Assembly (NCBI GenBank): GCA_002407865.1
Contig: DHPI01000004.1
Span: forward strand, 22,976 to 44,444
Length of the DNA stretch: 21,469 bases
Source: Spirochaetia bacterium UBA5368
Lineage (GTDB): Bacteria; Spirochaetota; UBA4802; UBA5368
Direction: 5' to 3'
Shown here piece by piece: positions 15,327-21,469 of this stretch (its first letter is position 1; the number at the start of each line of letters is the position of its first letter). The notes under the pieces were generated by a model. That model was not told the DNA's origin. It did no database searches and saw nothing but the letters and a program-made list of their open reading frames with translations. The translations under genes and the position numbers were made by a program.

Positions 15327-16652
15327 TCATAGGATTGGCAGGTATTCGTTGATTTCGTAATCGGTTATGTGAGCGTTGAATTTATCGATTTCCAGCAGCT
15401 TGTTCTCAACGAAGGTATCGATGATTTTCCGCCCCAGCGTTTCCCTCATGAGGTCGCTGGCTGCTAAATACAATACGGCCTCGTTGAGCTGCATTGGCAG
15501 CGGTGGGTAGCCCATTTTCTGGAGTTCGCTTCTGCTTGCCGTGTCGAGCGGCGATTCGAGCGGTTCCGGAATGTCGTAGCTGTTTTCTATGCCCTTCAAT
15601 CCGCTTGCGAGAATCGCGGAAAAAACGAGATACGGATTGCATGCCGGGTCGGGATTGCGCAGCTCGACCCGCATCGCGTTGGGCTTGTCGGCCTTGCACT
15701 GTGGCACCCGCACAAGCGAGGTGTCGCAGCGCGTGCTCCATGAGATGTGCGTGGGCGCTTCGAATCCATGCTGAAGGCGTTTGTACGAATTGACCCACTG
15801 GTTGGTTATCGCGAAAAACTCGAAACAGTGCCGCAGCAGTCCTGCGATATAATGGCGCCCCGTTTGCGAAAGATGGGCGGGGTGTTTTTTGTCGAAAAAA
15901 ATGTTTTCATCGTTGCGGAAAAGCGACTGATGCACATGCATGCCGGAGCCGTTCTGATCGGCCAGCGGTTTCGGCATGAACGATGCGTAAATATTGTTGG
16001 AGAGGCCGATTTCCTTGGCGACAAGCCTGAAGGTCATAATATTGTCGGCCGTTGTCAGCGCGTCTTCATGCCGCAGGTCGATCTCGTGCTGGCTGGGCGC
16101 GCCTTCATGGTGCGACGTAATGACGCCGATACCCATCTTTTCGAGCGTAAGCACTGTCTGCCGGCGGTAGTCCGACGCGACATCGAGCGGTGTAAGGTCG
16201 TAATAGCCGCCCCTGTCAAGTGTGTCGGGGGCCGTACTGCTTTTAAAAAAAAAGAACTCAATCTCCGGGCCGGTATAAAATGTATATCCTTTTTCCGAGG
16301 CCTTCTGCAAGTTCTGTTTAAGAATATAGCGCGAGTCCCCTTCGTACGGCGTCATGTCGGTAGTGTAAATATCGCAGAACATCCGCGCCACCGAATCTTC
16401 CCTGGGGCGCCACGGCAGAATCTGAAATGTGGACGTATCGGGGAGGGCAATCATTTCGGCCTCGTCGCGGCGGATAAATCCCTGCAGGGTTGAACCGTCG
16501 AAGCGCACGCCCTCGATCAGCGCGTCCTCGAGCTCGTCAATGGTGATGGCGAAGCTTTTAAGGAATCCGAGTATATCCGTAAACCACAGGCGTACGAACT
16601 TTACCCTGTTTTCATGGGCGAGTTTCAGTACGTATTCCTTGTCCTTGTCCAT
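15327..16652 (-). CDS. glnA: Type I glutamine synthetase
   Basis: The 441-residue product makes glutamine from glutamate, ammonia and ATP. Family segments in order are VRFDGSTLQGF (49-59), FYTGPEIEFFFF (125-136, metal-binding glutamates), ADQNGSGMHVHQSLF (ATP and ammonium region), GFEAPTHISWSTR and RVELRNPDPACNPYL. The length matches type I-alpha enzymes. GFIR with an arginine at about 61 resembles the alpha-type feedback residue of Gram-positive enzymes, whereas beta types have GGWKG here; this placement is inference. ENSYDIPEP near the C-terminus only loosely resembles an adenylylation site. Replacement of the common RLVPGYEAP by RLQHGFEAP marks it as a divergent member. The ATG directly follows the stop of a small upstream gene. 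Confidence 0.93.
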   Translation of the reverse strand: MDKDKEYVLKLAHENRVKFVRLWFTDILGFLKSFAITIDELEDALIEGVRFDGSTLQGFIRRDEAEMIALPDTSTFQILPWRPREDSVARMFCDIYTTDMTPYEGDSRYILKQNLQKASEKGYTFYTGPEIEFFFFKSSTAPDTLDRGGYYDLTPLDVASDYRRQTVLTLEKMGIGVITSHHEGAPSQHEIDLRHEDALTTADNIMTFRLVAKEIGLSNNIYASFMPKPLADQNGSGMHVHQSLFRNDENIFFDKKHPAHLSQTGRHYIAGLLRHCFEFFAITNQWVNSYKRLQHGFEAPTHISWSTRCDTSLVRVPQCKADKPNAMRVELRNPDPACNPYLVFSAILASGLKGIENSYDIPEPLESPLDTASRSELQKMGYPPLPMQLNEAVLYLAASDLMRETLGRKIIDTFVENKLLEIDKFNAHITDYEINEYLPIL

Positions 16653-16781
16653 TCACCGTATTCCGTTTCGTTTAATGCCGTGAAAACGCGCAGCGCGCTC
16701 GACGGCACTGGTGTATTCATCACGGGAGATTCTGCCGGTTTCCATTTCCTCGTGAAGCAGCCGTAACAGGAGATAAAACAT
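16653..16781 (-). CDS. 42-residue SHOCT-like microprotein abutting glnA
   Basis: ATG at 16781, preceded by a consensus GGAGG (minus strand, 16792-16788) at 6 nt, opens a 42-codon frame ending in TGA at 16655-16653, directly against the glnA ATG. The product is helical and charged: MFYLLLRLLHEEMETGRISRDE is followed by YTSAVERAARFHG and a basic tail. The pattern hydrophobic helix, then G-R-I-S-R-D-E-Y, resembles the SHOCT short domain (L..L...G.IT.eEY). The strong binding site and zero gap argue for a real, translationally coupled gene. The function is unknown. It could also act as a leader peptide controlling glnA translation. Confidence 0.65.
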   Translation of the reverse strand: MFYLLLRLLHEEMETGRISRDEYTSAVERAARFHGIKRNGIR

Positions 16782-16877
16782 ATCGTTCCTCCGCTCACAG
16801 CACGTTCTTGTGTATAGTATCGGCAGGTAAAGTCAAATTAATAATGTGAATATGCGCGCGAAGCGAGGCGTTGCTCT

Positions 16878-17954
16878 TCAGAAACTTATGTAGATAAGAA
16901 TAATGAATATCATAAGCACCAGCGCGAAAAGGCCCATTATGGCATAGACAATTTTTGGCAGGCCGATGTCGTCGGATGCCTGCCCGGGGATGCTTGGAAT
17001 GCTTCTGATGTCGGGCAGGTTCTTTTTGGAAATGGGGCCGTCTGTCGCGGGATCGTACATCCTGAGCTTCACCTGACGCTCTTCCTCGATGATTTTTCCG
17101 TATATCGCGGGTCCTATCTGCGACAGTATCTCTATCGGATCGTTTTTGCTGTTCGCCTTGATGTCGATCACCTCGCATGAAACCGGCCTGATGTGATCTT
17201 CCACCCGAAGGTCAAGAAGGTCTATGAAGTAATTATCCCTGTCGGAATTCGGGAGCAGCTTGGCCATTATTCTGTCGCCTATCTTGAGCTCATACAGGGG
17301 CTTTCCCTTTACCGGGGCGACAATCGGCTGAAGTGAGAGAATTACCGCACCCTCTTCAATAGCGTACCTTTTTTTCGCGGCAGGCGCAGGCGCGCCTTCC
17401 GTTTTGAGCCTGTTTTCTTTTGCCTCCCTGAATTCCTGGGGGCTTATTTCCTGAATGCCGATCTCGAGAATAAGGTTTTTATCGTGTATAATATGGTAGA
17501 TGATATCGAACATGAAGATTTCGACATTGTCGTAATCGTAGTTGTCGATTGAATCGAAAAGTTGGGAGCGGAGATTGTCTTCGGTCGCGATGGCCTTTAT
17601 CTGGTCCATCAGCGATGCTGTCATGCTCGAATTGAAATTTCCCTTCCACTTCGCGTTGAGGATGGCCTCCTCGTACCGGTCCCATGTGAGATGCGGCTCT
17701 ATGTCGTACAGGCTTGAAAAAGTCGAGACGACAATATTATACGAATCGACATCGCCGTCCTGATTGAAAACGACAAGCAACAGGCCATATAGATTAAGCG
17801 AGCTCGATTTGAATCGTCCCTTTATTATGATGTAATTATTCTCGTCGAGTAAGGTGTCCTCGTTCAGGTCTGGCGCCATTTCTAACTTACCGGCCTCATT
17901 CGTGATAATGTGGATGCTGCATGTGAGTGTTTTTTCATGATTGCGGCACTCCAC
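16878..17954 (-). CDS. Unknown 358-residue protein with C-terminal membrane anchor
   Basis: The product is not recognised with certainty. It begins with a mixed alpha/beta region (about 1-180) rich in acidic and aromatic residues, without a signal peptide. A proline/alanine linker (about 190-200, APAPAAKK) follows. A beta-rich domain (about 203-305) contains KPLYELKIGDRIMAKLLP and VSCEVIDIKAN. A second linker leads to one membrane helix at the extreme C-terminus (about 335-357). This suggests a tail-anchored cytoplasmic protein. The start is GTG 17954 after AAGAAGA; the next candidate is ATG 17879. A promoter with an AT-rich upstream element lies about 90-120 bp upstream. Spirochaetes carry uncharacterised proteins that this may resemble, but I could not confirm that. 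Confidence 0.7.
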   Translation of the reverse strand: MECRNHEKTLTCSIHIITNEAGKLEMAPDLNEDTLLDENNYIIIKGRFKSSSLNLYGLLLVVFNQDGDVDSYNIVVSTFSSLYDIEPHLTWDRYEEAILNAKWKGNFNSSMTASLMDQIKAIATEDNLRSQLFDSIDNYDYDNVEIFMFDIIYHIIHDKNLILEIGIQEISPQEFREAKENRLKTEGAPAPAAKKRYAIEEGAVILSLQPIVAPVKGKPLYELKIGDRIMAKLLPNSDRDNYFIDLLDLRVEDHIRPVSCEVIDIKANSKNDPIEILSQIGPAIYGKIIEEERQVKLRMYDPATDGPISKKNLPDIRSIPSIPGQASDDIGLPKIVYAIMGLFALVLMIFIILIYISF

Positions 17955-18044
17955 TCTTCTTGCGGGATAACCGCCGCGCGTCGGATCCTCACGACTGGCG
18001 AGGCGAGTGCATGAATATGCCTACGTAGCATTATGCAACATCTT

Positions 18045-18094
18045 ACGCTACACGTTCACTGGCTGTCTGTCAATATAAAATTTTTTAATTTTTG
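18045..18094 (-). promoter_or_regulatory. Promoter for the 358-residue protein, with AT-rich upstream element
   Basis: On the minus strand a perfect TTGACA (18073-18068) is followed after 17 bp by TAGCGT (18050-18045), a 3-of-6 match to the -10 consensus. Directly upstream of the -35 lies a run made almost wholly of A and T (18094-18074), as in UP elements that bind the RNA polymerase alpha subunit. The start would be near 18038, leaving a leader of about 84 nt. Confidence 0.5.
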
Positions 18095-18173
18095 CCCGTC
18101 GGAACGATTTCGGCGCATGCAGCCCTTTGTATCCTGGTTTCCTGATTTTTCCCATGTGGGAATACGGTAATGA

Positions 18174-18202
18174 TTGACTTTCTTTTTCCGCTCCGGTAAA
18201 AT
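18174..18202 (+). promoter_or_regulatory. Promoter for the small envelope-protein operon
   Basis: TTGACT (18174-18179) and TAAAAT (18197-18202) are separated by 17 bp; both hexamers match the sigma-70 consensus at five of six positions. The start would be near 18209, giving a leader of about 114 nt before the ATG at 18323. The long leader may hold further control. Confidence 0.65.
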
Positions 18203-18322
18203 TCGCTTAATGAAGACCGGTGCTTACCGATATGTAGTGTGAGGAGTTCCGCGTTTATTTCGCAATCATTTCAGCCGAATGGCGGCTGCGGTTATATATG
18301 GGAGTAAGCAGGAGGTGCGGCG

Positions 18323-18790
18323 ATGACGATGCAGAGCAGGAATGACATACCGGTTCCCGATGAGACCCGGAAACGCGGATCGCTTAAGTTCATTCTCAAG
18401 GTGGGACTTGTTGTGGCGATTTTCGGCGTTGTTTTTTATCTTATTTATTTTACGGTGCAGTATGGAAAGGCCACTTTTATTCTTTCCAACCAGGAAATTA
18501 CGTCCGGCGATGATTCCCAGGTAACGCGGTTCGAGGTGAACGATAAAATATTTTTTTTCATCAGCCGGCACAGCACCGATCTGGATTCCAACCTTTTTAT
18601 AATTGAAATAGAATATAACGATGGTGAAAATTACCGGCATTACAAAAAGATCAGCTATGAAGTGGAAAAAGATTTTCCCAAAATAAGCGCCTATATTCCC
18701 TCTGAATATTTCCGAAGATCGGGTAAATACAGAATCAAGGCATCGCTTGACGGCAAGATTGTCGCCATACACGATATAGAGGTTGACTGA
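18323..18790 (+). CDS. Unknown one-helix membrane-anchored protein (155 aa)
   Basis: A very strong binding site, AGGAGGTG (18311-18318), precedes the ATG. The product has a short polar N-terminus, a single membrane helix (about 24-45) and a beta-rich domain of about 105 residues. The domain begins with ATFILSNQEITSGDDSQVTR and continues with regularly alternating charged and hydrophobic strands (FEVNDKIFFFI, LFIIEIEYND, YRIKASLDG). Basic residues before the helix (RKRGSLK) predict the domain is outside the cytoplasm. It resembles an immunoglobulin-like or other beta-sandwich module but no family is assigned. It is the first gene of the run that starts at the promoter at 18174; the next gene follows by 34 bp. 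Confidence 0.75.
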   Translation: MTMQSRNDIPVPDETRKRGSLKFILKVGLVVAIFGVVFYLIYFTVQYGKATFILSNQEITSGDDSQVTRFEVNDKIFFFISRHSTDLDSNLFIIEIEYNDGENYRHYKKISYEVEKDFPKISAYIPSEYFRRSGKYRIKASLDGKIVAIHDIEVD

Positions 18791-18824
18791 TATCCTATAT
18801 TTTTAATTCAGGAGTTGCAGTGTT

Positions 18825-20024
18825 ATGCGTAAAAGAGCGTTGTTTTCGATTGCGCGCGCGTGGTTCGGCATCGCGGTGGTGATGGCGTGTACGTGCGGCC
18901 CCCTCTTTTCATATTCTGACCAGATAACGACCGAGCGGATACTGGGCGAGAATAAATCGTTTATAGATTTTATTGATGTCAGTGTCACGAATTTCGGGGA
19001 GGAGAGTATCGCGCAGTTCAAGGATATCTACCAGATGCACTTCAACGCGGAGGTTGCGTATCTGCAATCCGATTACAAGGGGGCTTTCAAACGAGTGTAT
19101 AGCTGCCAGGGAAAAGAGGCGGAAATGATCGCCGAGATTGTAAAAAAATATTATCTTGAAAATTCAAAAGACATTCTCGACCGCCTCGCGCCGGAGATCA
19201 TAAAATCCAAAAACCAGAGGGCGAGGCTTTACCTCACGCTGGCGTACCGTGACCGTGCGATCGGTTTCAACCATTTTGTCGTGGGCGGCGCGTCGAATCC
19301 GAAACTCCATTCGTACAAAATCTTCAAGTATATTGAATCCATCAAAATGACCCGCAGGGCGAAACGGTACGGATTTCTGGCGCTGTACGAAAGCCAGACG
19401 AACGAAATGAAAACGAGGATATTCAATCACCTCTTTGAAATGGAGCGGGAACAGGGAAATCCGTTTTACGGCAGGTTTCTTTCTAAAAGTGGGGATTCTT
19501 TTCTCGTGGAGTTGAACAGATCGTTTGACGATGCGGAGGAAAGCGCGGCCGCAGATGCGGCAAAAGACGCGGATTCGAAGTCCGGGCAGCCGGGCGAACC
19601 GGCCTATATCGAGGACCAGGCAGAAAAAAAGGTTGCAAAGAGGGTGCGCTTTAGAAACGAGAAGACAGCGGCGAACTATATTTTAAACGCGGAGTTTGAA
19701 AAGGCCGAGGACATTATCCGTGGTTACATTGATGACTTCAATTTCAAGATAATCAAGGCGTCGCTTGAGGTGCTTTCCACAAATCCCGGTGGCGGAACCG
19801 ATGCGATTGATTACAAGGCGCTTCTGCCCGATCACAGCGATAATTACGCGCGCAGGATAAAACCATCGGCGCTCGACTCGTTCGCGGGACAGGTCAGGGT
19901 CGAGGATTACGTTGAAGTGAAAACCCCGCCGGAGGATGGGGGCGAGAAGGAATCCCCGCTTCCGAATAAAGGGGTTGACGATACCCTTGTCACGCCCGAT
20001 GATAAACCCGGCGTGGGCAAATAA
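18825..20024 (+). CDS. Unknown exported protein (399 aa)
   Basis: ATG 18825 follows AGGAG (18811-18815). The first 30 residues form a signal peptide (MRKRALFSIARAW then a hydrophobic core); cysteines at about 22 and 24 (MACTC) make a relaxed lipoprotein signal possible. The mature part is mostly helical in the first half (about 32-225) with SIAQFKDIYQMHF and RARLYLTLAYRDRA. An acidic low-complexity linker (about 235-270: EESAAADAAKDADSK) is followed by a second helical part (RFRNEKTAANYILNAEFEKA, TPR-like) and a Pro/Asp-rich tail. Cysteines are otherwise scarce. The function is not recognised; repeat-like helices suggest protein binding in the periplasm. It lies 34 bp after the one-helix protein. 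Confidence 0.72.
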   Translation: MRKRALFSIARAWFGIAVVMACTCGPLFSYSDQITTERILGENKSFIDFIDVSVTNFGEESIAQFKDIYQMHFNAEVAYLQSDYKGAFKRVYSCQGKEAEMIAEIVKKYYLENSKDILDRLAPEIIKSKNQRARLYLTLAYRDRAIGFNHFVVGGASNPKLHSYKIFKYIESIKMTRRAKRYGFLALYESQTNEMKTRIFNHLFEMEREQGNPFYGRFLSKSGDSFLVELNRSFDDAEESAAADAAKDADSKSGQPGEPAYIEDQAEKKVAKRVRFRNEKTAANYILNAEFEKAEDIIRGYIDDFNFKIIKASLEVLSTNPGGGTDAIDYKALLPDHSDNYARRIKPSALDSFAGQVRVEDYVEVKTPPEDGGEKESPLPNKGVDDTLVTPDDKPGVGK

Positions 20025-20104
20025 GCCCCGCACCCGGCGGTCGGTCGTGACAGAACGCTTTTTGACGCCGCAGTGATATATGGTTGCATACAGGGGATTG
20101 ATGC

Positions 20105-20347
20105 GTGGACAATATACTGAACAAGGTGCACAAGCGGGTTTTGAACGAAATGCTCAATACGCCTGACAGACTGAAGGGTGAATCGGCGGGGAAGGTTATT
20201 GACGCCGATCAGAAGCTTCGCAAGGCGATCGCCGAGTTCTATGCCGCGCTTGAGGAAGCGAGAAATCCCGACGTGGCGGTTGAATTGCTTGCAGATCATG
20301 CGGCGATTATTGTTGAAATGATACGCGAATTCAAGAGCAGAAAGTGA
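20105..20347 (+). CDS. Small helical protein of unknown function (80 aa)
   Basis: The GTG start at 20105 is preceded by AGGGGA (20092-20097). The 80-residue product is predicted to be almost all alpha-helix, with LNKVHKRVLNEMLNTPDRLK, then VIDADQKLRKAIAEFYAALEEA, then VELLADHAAIIVEMIREF. It has no signal, membrane segment or cysteine, so it should be cytoplasmic, possibly a helical bundle or dimer. No family is recognised. It lies 80 bp after the exported protein, and 199 bp upstream of the PDZ lipoprotein. Confidence 0.62.
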   Translation: MDNILNKVHKRVLNEMLNTPDRLKGESAGKVIDADQKLRKAIAEFYAALEEARNPDVAVELLADHAAIIVEMIREFKSRK

Positions 20348-20425
20348 TCCGATAGCGGCCCCGGTGCGATTTGCCCGTCAATGTAAATCAGGTAACGCCG
20401 ATTCCCGCCCGAATGGAAAATATGG

Positions 20426-20456
20426 TTGCATTTATAGTCGTCATGCGGCTTACTAT
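20426..20456 (+). promoter_or_regulatory. Weak candidate promoter for the PDZ lipoprotein
   Basis: TTGCAT (20426-20431) and TACTAT (20451-20456) are separated by a long 19 bp in the 199-bp gap before the PDZ lipoprotein gene. Each hexamer matches the consensus at four positions. The spacing is suboptimal, so this is tentative. Confidence 0.3.
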
Positions 20457-20546
20457 GGAGTCCGGCAACATCTGCGTGAGTATGCCTCATATCCGTATGT
20501 GGAGTTATGTGAACGGGTGCACAGACTACGGTCCAGGAGTGATTCT

Positions 20547-20924
20547 ATGAATAGAAAAGGCGTTCTGTGGACGGGCCTTGTCGCCATCATGATTATGGCA
20601 GTCGCTTTTGCTGCCGGGTGTGCGAAAGAGGAATTCGGTGGACTCGGAATAGAGGTGCCGTCGGGCGAAGGCAAGGTGACAAAGGATAATCCGTATGCTA
20701 TCGTATCGGTGTATAAAGGCGGTACGGGCGAGCTTGCGGGCCTGCAGCCCGGCGATATTATACTGTCTGTCGATGGAACACCACTCAAGGGACTTCAGTA
20801 TGATTATATCGTTAAAAGCCTTCTAAGGGGGAAGCCCGGCTCGCTGGTTACGCTTGTAATAGAGCGTCACGGGGAGATGATGATCATGAGGGTGCTGCGC
20901 GGCCGCGTGGTGCTGAAAAATTAA
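20547..20924 (+). CDS. PDZ-domain lipoprotein (125 aa)
   Basis: ATG 20547 follows AGGAG (20535-20539) at 7 nt; the open frame upstream to 20364 lacks a binding site and a signal. The N-terminus is a lipoprotein signal ending FAAGC with the cysteine at about 25. A single PDZ domain fills the rest (about 48-118): AIVSVYKGGTGELAGLQPGD, then IILSVDGTPLKG and a closing strand LVTLVIERHG. PDZ domains bind peptide C-termini and usually accompany a protease, but no protease domain is present here. The product is therefore a lipid-anchored adaptor or sensor. The 30-residue membrane protein and the HDOD gene lie downstream. Confidence 0.85.
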   Translation: MNRKGVLWTGLVAIMIMAVAFAAGCAKEEFGGLGIEVPSGEGKVTKDNPYAIVSVYKGGTGELAGLQPGDIILSVDGTPLKGLQYDYIVKSLLRGKPGSLVTLVIERHGEMMIMRVLRGRVVLKN

Positions 20925-20925
20925 A

Positions 20926-20956
20926 TTGAACATTCGCATAATCGGATGGATATAAT
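20926..20956 (+). promoter_or_regulatory. Candidate promoter before the 30-aa microprotein and HDOD gene
   Basis: A perfect -10 TATAAT (20951-20956) lies just after the PDZ gene, with TTGAAC (20926-20931) as the best -35 at a long 19-bp spacing. A start near 20963 would place the 30-codon frame at 20975 only about 12 nt in, and the HDOD frame about 140 nt in. Confidence 0.4.
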
Positions 20957-20974
20957 TTCCCCGGCGGCGTCGGC

Positions 20975-21067
20975 ATGAAGAAAGCGGCTTGGTATATTCT
21001 TATCGGATTCAGTGTTTTTTTCTGGCTGGTGATTTTGCTGGACATCATATACTGGTATTTTTATTAA
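20975..21067 (+). CDS. Putative 30-residue membrane microprotein
   Basis: The frame runs from ATG 20975 to TAA 21065-21067. The product is one hydrophobic segment flanked by KK and a YWYFY end: MKKAAWYILIGFSVFFWLVI, then about ten more residues ending in aromatic ones. A single-pass inner-membrane peptide is the only prediction that can be made. There is no clear ribosome binding site, which lowers confidence. A lucky open frame is possible, but coherent composition over the whole frame favours a real small gene. Confidence 0.4.
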   Translation: MKKAAWYILIGFSVFFWLVILLDIIYWYFY

Positions 21068-21101
21068 TGAAAGAACGCCTGTCCGTTTGCGGGCCGGCAA
21101 T

Positions 21102-21469
21102 ATGGCGCACATGAAAAATGTCATCGACAAGGTTAAGGATTCAATCGATAGAATGCCGACGCTCTCGCCCGTGATCCATAAGATCAACGAGGTGATGAAC
21201 AACGTGAGGTCGTCCGCGCAGGATCTCACCGATGTTATACAGCTCGATCCCGTGCTGGCGGCGAAAGTTATCCGGATGGTCAATTCGGCGTATTTCGGGC
21301 TGCCGCAGGAGGTGAAATCCCTTAAACAGGCGGTGATAATACTGGGTATCAATACGATAAAGAATGTCGCGCTTTCGTCGGCGTTTCTCAGTAAGGTGAA
21401 CCTGAAGGGGAATACCGCGCTCAACGGCCAGGAGTTCTGGAAGCACTCGCTTTCAGTCGGTGTTGCGTC
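21102..21469 (+). CDS. HDOD-domain protein (3' end outside window)
   Basis: The frame is open from ATG 21102, with a second in-frame ATG at 21111, to the window edge, about 122 codons. HDOD domains are catalytically inactive relatives of HD phosphohydrolases found in bacterial signalling proteins. The pattern is clear: MPTLSPVIHKINEVMNN, then DLTDVIQLDPVLAAKVIRMV with NSAYFGLP, and LKQAVIILGINTIKN before a FWKHSLSVGVA segment. These correspond to the family's conserved DP.L....L...NS.......I.SI..AI..LG motif. No strong binding site precedes either ATG. Any C-terminal output domain lies beyond the window. Confidence 0.88.
   Translation, partial: MAHMKNVIDKVKDSIDRMPTLSPVIHKINEVMNNVRSSAQDLTDVIQLDPVLAAKVIRMVNSAYFGLPQEVKSLKQAVIILGINTIKNVALSSAFLSKVNLKGNTALNGQEFWKHSLSVGVA

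Larger units (their letters stand above)
17955..18322. other. Gene-free divergent control region
   Basis: This 368-bp stretch separates two divergently transcribed genes. It holds one promoter facing each way, an AT-rich tract at 18073-18094 and a dyad around the palindrome CTACGTAG (18021-18028). A further repeat, GTAGC (18025-18029) with GCTAC (18047-18051), lies close by. No coding frame with a ribosome site was found in it, and no tRNA-like fold. Confidence 0.6.

Noticed and set aside
15747..16493. Plus-strand open frame (248 codons) opposite glnA
   Set aside because: It is a shadow of the conserved glutamine synthetase frame.
16811..16837. Possible minus-strand promoter before the 42-aa gene (TTTGAC and TATACA)
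   Set aside because: The spacing is only 14-15 bp, too short for a standard sigma-70 promoter; no better pair is present.
20062..20084. TTGACG as a -35 element upstream of the 80-aa gene
   Set aside because: No acceptable -10 hexamer is found at 16-18 bp.
1..21469. CRISPR array, tRNA, rRNA, insertion sequence or phage genes
   Set aside because: No spaced direct repeats, cloverleaf-like folds, transposase or integrase motifs, or target-site duplications were seen on either strand.

Overview
The window comes from a diderm (Gram-negative) bacterium of moderate GC content. It encodes BamA with five POTRA domains, a Skp/OmpH-like chaperone, an ExbB/ExbD motor pair, an L,D-transpeptidase and SecD/SecF/YajC. 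The phylum cannot be fixed by reading alone. The mix of relaxed lipoprotein signals, one-helix hypothetical proteins and an isolated STAS protein would fit a spirochaete-like or deltaproteobacterial-type lineage; this is inference. No phage, IS element, CRISPR array, tRNA or rRNA was seen.

Layout, left to right. (1) 2-397 is the 3' end of metK, closed by a perfect 15-bp-arm hairpin terminator (429-470). A 46-residue zinc-ribbon protein (553-693) with its own likely promoter follows. (2) 773-10999 is a long plus-strand envelope-biogenesis block: a TonB-receptor-like outer-membrane barrel lacking a plug, ExbB, ExbD, BamA (own promoter at 3359-3387), a Skp-like periplasmic protein, a YkuD L,D-transpeptidase, YajC (TTG start), a membrane-anchored unknown, SecD and SecF (TTG start). 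(3) 11010-13823 continues the strand with a repeat-plus-membrane unknown and the riboflavin genes ribD and ribE, tightly packed or overlapping. (4) 13816-17954 is a minus-strand group convergent with ribE. Read 5' to 3' it holds a one-helix unknown (358 aa), a 42-aa SHOCT-like microprotein abutting glnA, a type I glutamine synthetase, a Gfo/Idh/MocA oxidoreductase and a STAS-domain protein. (5) 17955-18322 is a gene-free divergent control region with a good promoter facing each way. (6) 18323-21469 is a plus-strand run of small envelope proteins: a one-helix anchored protein, an exported 399-aa unknown, an 80-aa helical protein, a PDZ lipoprotein, a 30-aa membrane microprotein and the start of an HDOD protein cut by the window edge.

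The left half reads as one functional theme: move proteins across the inner membrane (SecD/SecF/YajC), escort them (Skp-like), insert them in the outer membrane (BamA), energise the envelope (ExbB/ExbD) and remodel peptidoglycan (L,D-transpeptidase). The unknowns inside it (7743-8396 and 11010-11930) are candidates for lineage-specific partners. No wholly new defence or mobile system is visible. The best leads are the plugless barrel with an ExbBD motor but no TonB, the glnA-coupled microprotein, and the Sec-embedded unknown.
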